DNA of 64,000 nucleotides. Source: Micropterix aruncella. Lineage: Eukaryota; Arthropoda; Insecta; Lepidoptera; Micropterigidae. A program made the translations under genes and the position numbers. This document shows, in pieces, positions 45,412 through 56,003 of this stretch (positions are counted from its first letter, which is position 1; every line of letters starts with the position of its first letter). Below the pieces are notes generated by a model, which ran no database searches, was not told where the DNA came from, and worked only from the letters and a program-made list of their open reading frames with translations. The stretch is taken from contig OX155952.1 of the NCBI GenBank assembly GCA_944548615.1, forward strand, positions 37,973,850 to 38,037,849, given 5' to 3'.

Positions 45412-45760
45412 AATAATAATAAACTCTTTATTTGCACTTAATTATTATACAAAAAGGCGAGCTTATTGCCGCATGGCAATGTCTTACAACTAACCTAAAC
45501 ACAGTGGTACATGCACGCATTGTGAAAATAAAAATTATTACATAACATACAGATCGTCTGCATAACATACAAACAAGTGAAAAAATTTAAAACTAATAAT
45601 GCCCGAGGAGAGGAAATTGGGAAAGGAAGAGGAGAGAAAGGGAAGAACTGGTTACTTCTTAGAAAGGTAGTAATCCTTAAGGTGAGTCTTAAACGATGGT
45701 AAAGAAGGCGACTTTCGTATGTTTTTTGGGAGATCGTTCCAGAGTCTTGCACATTTAAAT
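45412..45760 (-). mobile_element. LINE 3' end, family A (best copy)
   Basis: Minus strand: ORF2 tail 'CARLWNDLPKNIRKSPSLPS' and 'FKTHLKDYYLSKK' ending at 45652, then a 3' untranslated part with the 'ggcaataagctcgccttttt' block and a polyadenylation-like 'aataaagagtttattatt' with an (ATT)n tail. This is the clean reference for the family-A ends at 3995 and 9426. Confidence 0.85.
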
Positions 45761-46024
45761 GCTTTATTTCATAAAAATGAGCATACCAAGCTTTTTTATT
45801 TTAATTTAATGGCTGTCTGGTATCGATAGCAGCATCATTTCATCATCTTTTTGAGTAATGGATACATTCCCAGTGAAATAGTCTTTGATCGAGTGCGGGG
45901 AAGCGGCAGAGCGATGGTGCAACGGCCGGCTGGGCACCATTGACCGGCGCGCCTATTAGACACTAATAACAGCCAGCGATGAATTACCAAAAACGAAAAT
46001 GTAACGAGTATTGTTGAAAAACAT
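45761..46024. other. Non-coding spacer
   Basis: Unique-looking. Its last 14 bases, TTGTTGAAAAACAT (46011-46024), are the left target duplication of the next element. Confidence 0.5.
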
Positions 46025-46663
46025 TTCGAGTATTGTTGGTATCTAACGGTTCCGTGCAGATTGGTTCAGATGACCTGTTCGTTATCTTGGGTGGCGCAAC
46101 TCACGGTGCAGCCGGTAGCGTCCTCGAAGAGAGACTAACCTGTAAAGGACTCTGTGATCCGTGTTGTGGACAGGAGGGATCGGTTGTTAAAACCTGAGGG
46201 GTGGGGGACACCACGGGCGATAATGGACTGCCCGTAAGACTGGAAACATACGTCTCTACGCGGGATGTTTGTTGACCTAGTAAAGTATATTTGAAACGAT
46301 CCGTTATGATACCGCTCCACCTGATCTCATGTGGTATTGATGGGCAAAAGGCGCTACGGTTCACGATAAATTTAAAATTGAATTACCGCTAACATCAGGC
46401 AAAGGCCGCGCAAGCGACTTTGAATCTATGACCAGACTGGAGGATGGAGTAATCCGTCCAAATCTGGTGGTAAAGGAGCGAGATTCACAAGCTGGGTCCT
46501 CTTCATAGTGCCTTTCTGTAAGTTGTTGGTCTCTTATTGGTTTGTCGGTGGAGTTGTCCTTGTCCGCTAAAGTCGTTTACGTTATCAATAGGAGATAGAA
46601 CGATCTTATGTATTTAAAAATCACTAGGGTGACGGATTCGTTCATTGTGTTTGACACCCACAG
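46025..46663 (+). mobile_element. R700-related element, copy 12, with exact 14-bp target duplication
   Basis: Flanked by TTGTTGAAAAACAT at 46011-46024 and 46664-46677. Carries the 'atctaacggttccgtgcag' start of the third subfamily (shared with 24700), 'gaaaggactctgt'-like and 'gcgcgcaagcgactttgaa'-like blocks and the 3' end 'cattgtgtttgacaccc'. 639 bp. Confidence 0.85.
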
Positions 46664-46677
46664 TTGTTGAAAAACAT

Positions 46678-47156
46678 GAGAATTCGGCTGCGATTTTTTT
46701 TCAACCGACCAATAACGAGAGGCGTGGCGCGATAAATACTGGAAATGGTTTTGTATTTTGTGGAATGGGACAAGTACTGGAAAATAGTTAACAAACTGCT
46801 CTAAATGGTGGGCATATATGAGAACTCTTTCCATAATTTTTCTTTTTTTTTTTCAATCCCGTCAATAACAGCTCGAAAAAGAAACGATTATCATCAAGCT
46901 ACACATTCTTCGTATCTAATGCACGAGATTTTTTAGATGATATAAATCTGCGGCCGACCAACAAAGGCGCAAAACTCGACACTAACAATGAAACAAGACC
47001 AGACATGATTCTCCTAATTTTATTCGAAATCACGCTTAAAAACTAGCTCTACCTCAGTATTTTATATGCCGAAAAGCAATTATAAACTGATTATGTCCAG
47101 ATAAATTTTAAAACTGCCAAAGTAGTACCCTTCCATAAAAGAAGCGATACTTATAA
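46678..47156. other. Non-coding, no recognised gene
   Basis: AT-rich with a T-run at 46841-46850. Nothing recognised. Confidence 0.4.
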
Positions 47157-47690
47157 TAATAATAATGATAATAAAACTCTTTATTCTTCAGAAAAGGCGA
47201 GCTTTTTGCCTGCAGGCAATATTTTAGAGCTAACCTATATTTTTGTATGAACATTATTTGCGAGTAGACTACATAACTTAACCTATATAAAGAGTATGAC
47301 AAATAAAATAAAAGAGGATAGAAAGAAATATATACTTTACTCTTTGTGGGCAGAGGTTTGCCACATCAAAATAATCTAACACCTATAAGGACGCCTAAAG
47401 TTTTAAAAGGAAGGGAATGGGAGGGGAAAGGGAATTAATCTGGAAGATTTCAAATGCTCTCTGAGTCTGTTTTTAAAAGTTGTTAAGCTTGGCGCGGTTC
47501 TCACATTTTTCGGAAAAGCATTCCAAAGACGAGCTCAATGCACGGTGAAAGAGAATGAGAAAAAGTCACTGCTGCGACTAGGGATAGAGAGTAGCAGGTT
47601 GTCCTTTGATCTCAGAGGGCGTCCATTAGCCGATAGTGCAGTAAATCTGCCGGTAAGATAATTGGGAGCGACGCCATCCAAGATCTTATC
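47157..47690 (-). pseudogene. LINE ORF2 tail and 3' end, one nonsense codon
   Basis: Minus strand from 47690: 'KILDGVAPNYLTGRFTALSA', 'NGRPLRSKDNLLLSIPSRSS', 'FTVH', a TGA, 'ARLWNAFPKNVRTAPSLTTF' and 'KNRLREHLK' to a stop near 47405. The single stop sits where relatives have Cys before 'ARLWN'. The 3' untranslated part has 'attgcctgcaggcaaaaagc' and ends 'aaagagttttattatcatta' plus (ATT)n. A moderately young copy. Confidence 0.85.
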
Positions 47691-47696
47691 AAGTCA

Positions 47697-47990
47697 AGAA
47701 TTACAGACCAATAGGTATTTTTTCAGTATCCTCAAAAGTTTTCAAACCGATAATGCGAGATCACCTCTGCCAGCACAGCAAACATGAGATTATGATTATT
47801 AGGTCAATGCTAACCAACTTCCTCGAATATACCGATTACATCTGTAAGTCTTTCGATAGCCGCTCGCAAGCCGCCCACAAGGTATTGATAAAGTTAACCT
47901 CGCTATTCATAACAAAGCGTGAAACGTTTAGCAAATACGGCACACTAAAGAGATGGAAAATGTCCTTTATATTCAATCACTCACAGAACT
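47697..47990 (+). pseudogene. LINE reverse transcriptase fragment, opposite strand
   Basis: Plus strand: 'NYRPIGIFSVSSKVFKPIMR', 'DHLCQHSK', a gap, then 'LTNFLEYTDYICKSFDSRSQ' and 'AHKVLIKLTSLF'. This is the fingers segment of a Jockey-type reverse transcriptase; the Asp-bearing 'YTDFSKAFD'-type motif of relatives is deleted between 'DSRSQ' and 'HKVL'. It lies back to back with the LINE tail at 47157. Confidence 0.8.
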
Positions 47991-48268
47991 GATTGATCAT
48001 AAAAACTGTATTAGACATCCAATTATTAGTACTACCTATCGCATTTTGATTTAGGCTAATTAAATCACAGAAATAATGCGGAGAGATAAATCTCCATCTA
48101 TTAGTTTATCTGAACGTAATGTAACTAATGATTACGTATTGAAACCTGTATACTAAATTAAAAAATGTCATCTATATGTAAATAATGTTATATTAATAAA
48201 TGATATGATTTAAAAATTCGATTGTTATTATATTATTTTATTTCGATAGATGATATGGGAGTGTTTAG
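47991..48268. other. AT-rich spacer and start of a dispersed repeat
   Basis: From about 48195 it matches the repeat at 39400. No gene. Confidence 0.5.
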
Positions 48269-48284
48269 AACGCCACCTATAACT

Positions 48285-48828
48285 AGAGCTGTCAACTACA
48301 ACGGGCGAACCCGTCACCTCAGGAAGTTTTAACGAAATATGGTCGTTCTATCTCCCGTGAAGTGAGCACAGAAGACTTAGGACACAACAGTCCACCGTCA
48401 AGCTATGCCACATGCCGGTAAGATTCCAACGCTTTATCCGCGAGATAGCCAGGTATGTTAGCCAATATATCGCGGACCACGGCATTCTTTGCCCGGTTGT
48501 TCACCCGGAATCGTGTAGCGGATGGTCGTTTCAAGAGCAGTTGCCGTAAGGTCAGCAATCACCCCCGCACTATAGGAAACAGTACAACTTCTAGACTCCC
48601 CGACTGTTAGTCAGAATGCACAATCGATCGACCTACGCCGCACGATGCGCACACCGTCCAGGAGCGCCAGAAGATTAACTTCTAAGAGAAACTAGCCCTA
48701 AAGCCAGAGTCCTACCCGGGCTCGCTCTTCATGCGTGGAGGCCGCCGGATGGGTGTTGACCTGTGAGTGTGACCGACCCTAAATAAATGGGTCACGTGGC
48801 CAACTCAGCAAGGGCCCGTTAGCTCCCT
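48285..48828 (-). mobile_element. R700 element, copy 13, inside another repeat
   Basis: 544 bp in minus orientation flanked by AACGCCACCTATAACT (48269-48284) and AACGCCATCTATACT (48829-48843). The host repeat reads through without the element in the related copy at 39.40-39.72 kb, which independently confirms the insertion. A central piece (from 'cgcgagatagccagg' to 'tatcgcggaccac') is deleted. Confidence 0.9.
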
Positions 48829-48843
48829 AACGCCATCTATACT

Positions 48844-49924
48844 GCGCCGCATTACTGCTGAACCGCGAACGCCGCCATACTGAACATAAGAGGAGTATAA
48901 TAAATATTTGGAGATTAATCAATAGTGCCATCTACACGTTGCATTTCGTAGTAAAATCATAGATGTCGAAAGGTAGTACAGCGTTGAGCAATCTAATACC
49001 CTATATAATGAATGGTAATATCATGTTTCCTATCTATACCCCCATTTAAAATGCCATGTGTCGCTAATACTTACTAAATGTATCATTTAGTATGTATTAT
49101 TGGGGGACTTGGAATAATCAAATTATATCGTAAATCGACCATTTGAATCTATTTCACGAATAAATTCTTCTGAATTCACTGATAGAAAAGGGAACGTTTA
49201 AGCGGGCCCGAGGGGAAGGAAAGGGGGTGAGCCGACGACGGCCACTCTGATAAGGGGCTGACTTGAAGATTTACTCACCGCAGAAAGGAAACATTTGAAA
49301 GTCCGCCCTGAGAAACTTCCTGGCGACTTCCGTGCTAGATTGCGGACGATCGATCACCCTGATCACCTTCGAACTATTGACACCTATAAAGCATGGCGAT
49401 GCGGCAGAAGCGTAGTCTTACGAGTACTTAGTATCTCTTAGTCAAGTGTTACGGTACGGTAATGGAGTTGGTAGAGACAGATTTGCTACTGTAATGTGTC
49501 GATTTCACAGGTAATTCCGCTTGTAATTTGTCGGAGTTTTTGTAATTCAGCCCTTGCCAGAAAGTCCCTCCACCACGTTTGCAATTTATGCTATACCAAT
49601 AGTATGATCATTTAATGAAGTACATCGCCATGGAAAAAAACGGTTGTGCCACCTTACGACTTTCCCAAAGTAGCCGGGGAATTATTTTATCCGAATATTC
49701 ATTTTATAAATAAAATCGATGAGCATATGGCGAAATTTTCGATTATTATGCGATGCAACGCAATGAAAATTTAAATTGCGAATACACTTCATCTAATTCA
49801 ATTTGAAAATCAAATTGCAAGCTCGGATCGCCGTAAGCCTTCGAATTCGAATTTCGATCGAGCCAAGCATCGGCTTTTTTAAGAATGTTACTATTTAATA
49901 AAAATATGGCGGACTTTAAATACT
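48844..49924. other. End of host repeat, then unique-looking DNA
   Basis: To about 49040 it continues the repeat of 39.4 kb. 49190-49400 is GC-richer with no gene recognised. 49540-49880 is unique-looking. At 49900-49965 a piece of repeat D occurs ('gtgtcgcttgtaggtatat'). Confidence 0.4.
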
Positions 49925-50432
49925 ATGTGTGTCGCTTGTAGGTATATGAGATATAAGTACGTACATGTGGTAACAAAAATATAATACATTTTGGTGAGAG
50001 GTCTATTCCATTCAATATTGCTATTGCAAGCGACAATAGAAAATGTATGAGAGCTCCTCATTAGTGGCAATGGCACCCGAAATTGAACATTTCCTAGACT
50101 AGCTGGGCTCTCCAGTTGATTTAAAAGCTTATAGATACACGTTATGTCGTTATTGGTTTTGCATGTTTATAAATATATATGGTTGAATTGTGGAAACCGC
50201 TTTACATAACCTCTCAGAATATTTGTGAAGCCACATTTGTTCGACGGCTTGCAAGTAAATTAATTCTTTTGAACTATTTCAGTTTGATGTCTGTTAACAA
50301 TGTAAAGCGGATTCCAAATTACGTATCCATACTCCAGAAGCGATCTAATAAATTATGTATAGACGAATGTTAGCGATTTCGGATATCGAAATGGCTTCAT
50401 TGTTCTGAAGTCAAAACCAAGAAGTTTATATT
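49925..50432 (-). pseudogene. LINE ORF2 thumb and C-terminal tail
   Basis: Minus strand from 50432: 'LGFDFRTMKPFRYPKSL', a stop, 'FIRSLLEYGYVIWNPLY', 'NRHQTEIVQKN', a stop, 'LLNQLESPASLGNVQFRVPL' and 'PLMRSSHTFSIVACNSNIEW'. This is the thumb ('RSLLEYG-VIWNP') and following tail of CR1/Jockey reverse transcriptases, with at least two stops. Confidence 0.75.
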
Positions 50433-50949
50433 TTTAAATATTTATAATATTTATTTATATTTATTTATTTATTGATTAATTTATTTATTAAGGAAAACAC
50501 ACAGTAAGATACAGTACAAAGAATTTCATTTTTTTATATACTAAAATACAAAACCGGTTACGGATTTCCTATGAATTACAAAGTCATATTCATTTCAATT
50601 ATAGTACTTTTTAGTAACTTTTTGCCCATTTCCCAATATAAAACGTATCACAATTGCTTAAGAGCTGGGTGCGTATGTGTATGTTTGCTGGGAGAGGGCG
50701 CATGTACGTGTGTGAGCGTCTGTGGGAGAGAGAGTGTGAATAAACCTGATTTGTTAGTGTTGTGTGTGTGTAAGGGTGAAAGTGTGCGTATGTGTAAGGG
50801 TGTGTGTGTGGGTTTGTATTTAAGTATGTATACCATATTTTATATTATATTGTCTTTATGTCAATACATTTTATTTTAATTTATAGTAAAAGAGAAGTGC
50901 CTGATAAAGTGTCATTAATAAATAAAATGCATTAATAAATGGTCAAACC
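50433..50949. repeat. Low-complexity AT and GT-rich stretch
   Basis: 50435-50490 is (TTTA)-like. 50665-50820 is GT-rich ('gtgtgtgtgtgggtttgt'). The open frame across it is a by-product of the simple sequence. Confidence 0.7.
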
Positions 50950-51330
50950 TACATAGTAAATAATATTGATATTAGTATCCAGTATCCTATATCCTAAAAA
51001 TATACAAATAGGTAATACTATTGTCTTAACTCAAATCGCCTAACAGTATTTTTGATACTGATTGCTTGTATACAGTTATCGATGTATGGAAGATATCAAC
51101 ATTCCCTAGTTGTTTATTGTAAAGATCACAGAAACGAATAATAATTCCATTCCTGGATGCAATCGTATTGAAACGAAGAAGTCGGAACAAGTCGTAATAT
51201 CTTGTAGTTTTTGATGGAGCATTAATTTAAATTTCTCTCAATAGATCGCTACAATTAAAGATACCATTGAGTATTTTCAAAATATATATAGCATAATTTT
51301 AGTTACTCCTATGTGTAAGAGCATCCATTT
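50950..51330 (-). pseudogene. Second LINE ORF2 tail fragment
   Basis: Minus frame 'SKTTRYYDLFRLRFNTIASR' and 'NGIIIRFCDLYNKQLGNVDI' resembles the terminal tail of the same LINE group ('R...LF.....' then 'R...LYN'). It lies upstream of the thumb piece at 49925 on the same strand, so it must be from another copy. Confidence 0.5.
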
Positions 51331-52257
51331 TACATAGTGGAGAAGCCTCATTTGTATTGTTACAAAAGCTTTTTGTTTCAAAAAATTTATTCTGAATGTT
51401 CTGTAACCTGTAAATGTGCACCTGGTAATGTGGGGACCATATCGGTGACGCGACCATATCGGTGATGTGACCTTAGGAATGAATTATAAAGTAACTCCAT
51501 TATTGCAATTTCATTGAAAGGCATTCGTTAAAATTTCTTTATGTTTTTAGATGTTTTAGAGTTTATTTTATGATGAACTTTGTCCATTTCAGTTTATTTA
51601 AATCGCTTTAGTTGGCACATATCTACAAATAAATAAGCATTCCTGCCTGCTTACACGAAAAGGAAATATTTCCAAATGGCATTTTGGCGACGTCTGTGTT
51701 TTCGACTGTTTGACGTAGCAGCAGACGGAAATCACGGAAGATAAGGCGTCCGCCCATGGCCCGCGTCGCGGCGTTGCGCCCACACCGATGCCAAAGACTC
51801 AATTTACCTAATTCGCGGCCTTTGCGAATAATTTCAATTTAATAAACCGTTTTCTGACGCTCCGAGCACCGCCCGATCGCAATTCAATTTGACAGGGGTG
51901 CCAAGACAAAGACAAATATTTTGTCAAGTCATGTCGCATAATGTCTCTAACGCGAGGCGGAACACGGGTCTACCCCTGCTGCGACGTAGAGGCAATTTAA
52001 ATAGTTGCGTCTTGATTCGGAGGAAGATAGCATTTTCGTAGTAATGGTCGTTACTGCAAGTAGCAGTAACAATAACGCGTGAAATTATATATCTAATCTC
52101 AGCATGCTTTCTTTATTCATTATTTCAAATACAAATTTTATTTATTTAAGTTCTTTTTATATGAGGTTTTTCGATCTGACTAATCGAAGAAATGACTTAA
52201 AAAAGCGAATCTTTAGTTGTTTACCACTCCTGATAATGACTGATAAATTAGCCTATA
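51331..52257. other. Non-coding; unique GC-richer block at 51.60-52.03 kb
   Basis: 51600-52030 is GC-richer, has no repeat match in the window and no coding frame. 52256-52257 is the TA at the left edge of the transposon that follows. Confidence 0.45.
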
Positions 52258-54838
52258 GGGGAGACCTGTCCAAAACCGTATAGCTAAGGATAAAACTCCA
52301 TAGGTCAGTTATTAAAATAAAAAAATGCTGAATAATCATCACTTTTATTAAATAATTTCAATGAGAACATAATGCAATTGAAACAATTAAAAAAATATTA
52401 ATTATAATACTAAATTTAAAAAAAAAAACCAAACATCTCATTTTTCCGATTTTGCCCCGGGGGGTGGACAAAACCGTATACCCTATACGATTTTGCCCCG
52501 GAAGATAACTAGCAGTTGTTACATTGGAACTGTTCCAGTTCGTCAGACTCCCAGCCTGTACAGCCTTCGTGGGCCCACTTTTTACACTTGGTGCATTGCA
52601 CCCAGCCTTCATCCAGCTGACTTATACCATATTGTCCATGACAATACGAGCAAATATCATCTTTCGTTGTGTTTGCTTTTCTCGAAGGAATTCTTGACCG
52701 TTTGGTTTCTTTATGTGGTTTCTCTAAAATGAGGGTAGGTTGTTTTTTCTTATTTTGGGAAATATCCAATAATTCTGTTTTATACGGCGAAGAAGTTATT
52801 ATTGCTGTTTTGCCTCTACGATGGTTGGTTTTTCTTTTTTGAACCGCATTAATTCTGGGAATTGGCATAATATCAGCTGGAGAAACGAGTTGTATCAGAA
52901 TAGTTTCATCTGGTGTAGCAATCTGTTCACGAGAAAGTTGGACTGAAGCAGTGGAGGTTGATGGCATCTGGTCAATTTGTAGCGCAGTGAAGGTTGATGG
53001 CATTGGGTTGATTTGCGGCGCAGTGGAGGTTGATGGCATCCTATCAATTTGTGGCGCAGTAGAGATTGAAGGTATCGGGTCTTGATAGGGCAGATCATCC
53101 ATTCTTTCTGAAATTGATGTTGCACGTTCACCTATTTCTATTTCCGTCGTTTCAGCCCCAGCGAAGTCAGCTTCGTCGAAAACGTTCCGATTTGTTGGAA
53201 AAATTCCTGTTTTAGAATAGCCAGATACAGCATTTTGTATGGTAGCTGCTTTACAATAAGCTGCTCCAAAGAGTTTAGATAATTGAAATTGAGTGACAAT
53301 TCTTCCTGGGTTGGTTCTGAGCCAAACGTTTACCTCTTGGCTATAAAATATACTCAGTGGACCCATAAAACTCACATCGAGTGGCTGTAACCTATGCGTG
53401 CAATGGGGAGGGAAGCTTAAGATAATCACTCCATTTTGCCTGGCTTTATCAATCAAGGGTATATTTTTAGTATGTGTCGAGTGTCCATCTAGCAAAAGTA
53501 GCACGGGGTCATCTATTTTGGGCTTAACAGTAACTATAAAGTGATCAAGCCATTCGACAAATATTTTACTTTGTACCCAGCCGCTTGGATGACAGACGGC
53601 AATCGTTCCCGGCGGCGCACCATCGAGCAGTTCCGCCTTCATTCGAACTCGTGGAAAAATTAATAGCGGAGGAACATAATTTCCGGAAGCAGAGACACAA
53701 ATGATAGCCGTAGTCAGCTGTCCTCTTTCTGCTGAACTAGCTAAGCCGACTTGTTTTTTTCCTTTAAGAGCGATAATTTTACTTTGTCTCTTAGGCACTG
53801 TTGTCACGCCAGTTTCATCCACGTTAAAAATCTTTGTCGATGAAAATTTAAATTGGTCAATTAGCCCCTCTAGCAAATCGAAGAATTTATTCACGCTAAC
53901 CCTGTTGAAACCCATTGCTCTTGCCACAGATGTTGGCTCTGCTGTACGAAGAGACAATTCCGGATGACGTTTCATAAAACCGGATAGCCAATCTTCTCCC
54001 GCTAATTTCTCAATCTTGTTAAAATTATGAGTGATTTTATTACATTCCGCCATTTGAAATGCTAAACGACGTAGATCTTTGTACGTCAGACCAAATAAGC
54101 GTCTTTCCATGGTCAAAACGTGATCAACTAAGCCTTGTTCCTGAGAAGGAGAAAATACTGGTTTAAATCGGCCGAGGCCTTTGCTTGTAGATAATTCCAA
54201 ATCTCCGTTATTTCTATATTTATTGACACGGTCTTGTAAAGTAGATTTCGGCACTCCGTAGGTTTCTGCAGCTTTTAAATAACCCATACTTCCATCAACT
54301 ACACTCATTACTGCTACGCTCATAAGGTAAGTGTCCCAGTCTTGTCTGTTAGTTTTTCTCTTGTAATTACGCGGCATGTTTATAACATCTGAAAAGTAAG
54401 ATTAAACATAATAATGGAAACCTCTGGGTCAAAATCGTATACCGGTCGGTTTTACCCCGTACGGTTGTGCCCCGAAAGCCCTGCATTCACAATTTCATTC
54501 ACAACTACAAATGCAAACAAAATTCGACGACAAAGTTGTAGGTTAATATTGAGAAAACACACATATTCAAAATTATTGGACATGCCACATACCTACAAAG
54601 TACGGAATCTTCAATATTCGATATTCTAATAACTCAAAAATAACACCAGGACACCGAAAAATAACAAATATGCGATAAATTGTCGGCCGGTGATCGTGCT
54701 TTGACAGGTCTCTGCTGACTAATAGAAAAGTATGGTGGCTAGAGATGGGCAACGCGCCGGCGGGAATTTTTGAAAACTGAAGGAGTTACTTATGCTGTAC
54801 GGTTTTACCCCGGTATACGGTTTTGGACAGGTCTCCCC
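52258..54838 (-). mobile_element. Apparently intact pogo/Tigger-type DNA transposon
   Basis: The first 25 bases (52258-52282, GGGGAGACCTGTCCAAAACC then GTATA) are the exact inverse of the last 25 (54814-54838). Both sides are flanked by TA (52256-52257, 54839-54840), the duplication of the Tc1/mariner-pogo superfamily. Inside each end are further copies of an 'aaaaccgtata' / 'cggttttaccccg' motif (52468-52500 and 54427-54475, also 54793-54813), likely transposase-binding sites. A single uninterrupted transposase gene fills most of the interior. Exact ends plus an open gene suggest recent activity. Confidence 0.93.
52509..54377 (-). CDS. Pogo/Tigger-type transposase with C-terminal PHD finger
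   Basis: 622 residues from ATG at 54377. Order: psq-type helix-turn-helix (about 15-55, 'YLKAAETYGVPKSTLQDRV'); CENP-B-type DNA-binding region (about 70-145, 'DWLSGFMKRHPELSLR'); DDE-1 catalytic core with D187 ('NVDETG'), D297 ('LLLLDGHSTH') and D334 ('THRLQPLDVSFMGPL'); four 12-residue Pro/Ser/Thr repeats (436-480, 'MPSTSTAPQI'); a basic stretch (513-570); and a complete C4HC3 PHD finger (C576, C579, C595, C598, H603, C606, C619, C622). It cuts and pastes the element through its inverted ends. PHD fingers read histone tails, so the finger may guide insertion to particular chromatin; that role is inferred. Its length is at the upper end for the group because of the added tail. A domesticated host gene is less likely since the inverted ends are intact. 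Confidence 0.93.
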   Translation of the reverse strand: MPRNYKRKTNRQDWDTYLMSVAVMSVVDGSMGYLKAAETYGVPKSTLQDRVNKYRNNGDLELSTSKGLGRFKPVFSPSQEQGLVDHVLTMERRLFGLTYKDLRRLAFQMAECNKITHNFNKIEKLAGEDWLSGFMKRHPELSLRTAEPTSVARAMGFNRVSVNKFFDLLEGLIDQFKFSSTKIFNVDETGVTTVPKRQSKIIALKGKKQVGLASSAERGQLTTAIICVSASGNYVPPLLIFPRVRMKAELLDGAPPGTIAVCHPSGWVQSKIFVEWLDHFIVTVKPKIDDPVLLLLDGHSTHTKNIPLIDKARQNGVIILSFPPHCTHRLQPLDVSFMGPLSIFYSQEVNVWLRTNPGRIVTQFQLSKLFGAAYCKAATIQNAVSGYSKTGIFPTNRNVFDEADFAGAETTEIEIGERATSISERMDDLPYQDPIPSISTAPQIDRMPSTSTAPQINPMPSTFTALQIDQMPSTSTASVQLSREQIATPDETILIQLVSPADIMPIPRINAVQKRKTNHRRGKTAIITSSPYKTELLDISQNKKKQPTLILEKPHKETKRSRIPSRKANTTKDDICSYCHGQYGISQLDEGWVQCTKCKKWAHEGCTGWESDELEQFQCNNC

Positions 54839-54964
54839 TATATGAAATACATATAACCTCTGAGATTTTATTCAGATCAATTTGAAATTGCAAAAAATAT
54901 TCCACTACAAAAAACAAGGTTCAAATACTGCCGTAAGCAAATATAGTCCAATAGCGTTGCTACC
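54839..54964. other. Flank of the transposon
   Basis: The TA duplicate at 54839-54840 and short AT-rich sequence; nothing else seen. Confidence 0.5.
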
Positions 54965-55265
54965 TATTTCTACACGACTGCCAAACAAAAAAGAAGGTGT
55001 AATGTGTTGATGTTACATCTATATTTTCCGTTTCTTTATTCCACCACAACTATTAAACCCTTGAACCGATTTATAAGTATGTGGTATTGTTATAATAGTT
55101 ATTTCGAGTGTCATAGGGCACCATAACTGTCCAAATATCATGTAAATAGTTGTCTATATGTTAAAATCTCCAAATATCGATAAAATTATTATAAATGTAT
55201 CGTATTTAGTGTCAAATTTAATGTCTGATTGAGGACATTCGAAATATATATGTATCTATATGGAT
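54965..55265 (-). repeat. Dispersed repeat, reverse copy of 9126-9425
   Basis: Aligns in reverse with 9126-9425 over its whole length (see that entry), including 'tggtggaataaagaaacgg' (inverse at about 55024-55045) and 'gataatttggacagtt'-like blocks. One of three loci of the family. Confidence 0.75.
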
Positions 55266-55279
55266 AAACCTCTAGGATC

Positions 55280-56003
55280 GACATGCACTCCGTATTCAAA
55301 ATATGTATTGAGACAGACGAGATTCCTTATAGCATGCAGGTGAAGAACCTTGGTGTCCATTTCGACCAGAATCTATCCTGGCAGTACCATATTAGGGAGA
55401 TGAGGTGAAAGATCGTTAACAGATGTCATTCGCTGAAGAAGCTCCAAAATTTTCTTCCCGAGAAAAGTAAAGAGACAATCTGTCAATCTTTATTTCTTCC
55501 ACTCCTTCACTATGGCGACACCGCCTTTCTCGATCTGACAGAAGAGCTGGCCACCAAGGTGGAAAGGCAACAGAACGTCTGTATTCGCTTCATTTTTGGC
55601 CTCAGAAAATATGACCATATCACGGAATATCGAAGCAGACTGCAGTGGCTTACCACCAGGGAGACAAGACAGGTTAGAACTCTCTGCCTCTTATATAGAA
55701 TCCTAGCGGATGGCATTACTTCGAACAAAGAATTCCTTAACATCATCTTAGTTTGGTTTCAGAAGAAATAAAGGAACAATCGATGCACTAAACAAGGTTT
55801 TGGCAAAAATGTATAATGACATGGGTAGGAAACTTTACTCGAGTACCGTTTGTGTGGATCTATCCAACACTTTCGATATGGTTGACCATCAAACAGTGCT
55901 AGCTAGACTCGACAAATATGGAATCAGAGGAAATAGCCTAAAATTGTTTAACACCTATCTACTAAATAGAAAACAAGTTCATATGGAAACATCCTGGGAC
56001 TAA
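55280..56003 (+). pseudogene. LINE family C reverse transcriptase, parts out of order
   Basis: 55290-55750 reads 'VKNLGVHFDQNLSWQYHIRE', 'FLPLLHYGDTAFLDLT' and 'VERQQNVCIRFIFGLRKYDH' to 'RTLCLLYRILADG', the thumb and following part. At about 55750 it joins 'FGFRRNKGTIDALNKVLAKM' and 'VCVDLSNTFDMVDHQTVLAR', which hold the first catalytic Asp and precede the thumb in a normal protein. So a C-terminal piece comes before an N-terminal piece. The frame ends at 56003. Confidence 0.8.

Noticed and set aside
50571..50879. 102-codon Cys/Val-rich frame
   Set aside because: It results from the GT-rich simple sequence at 50665-50820.
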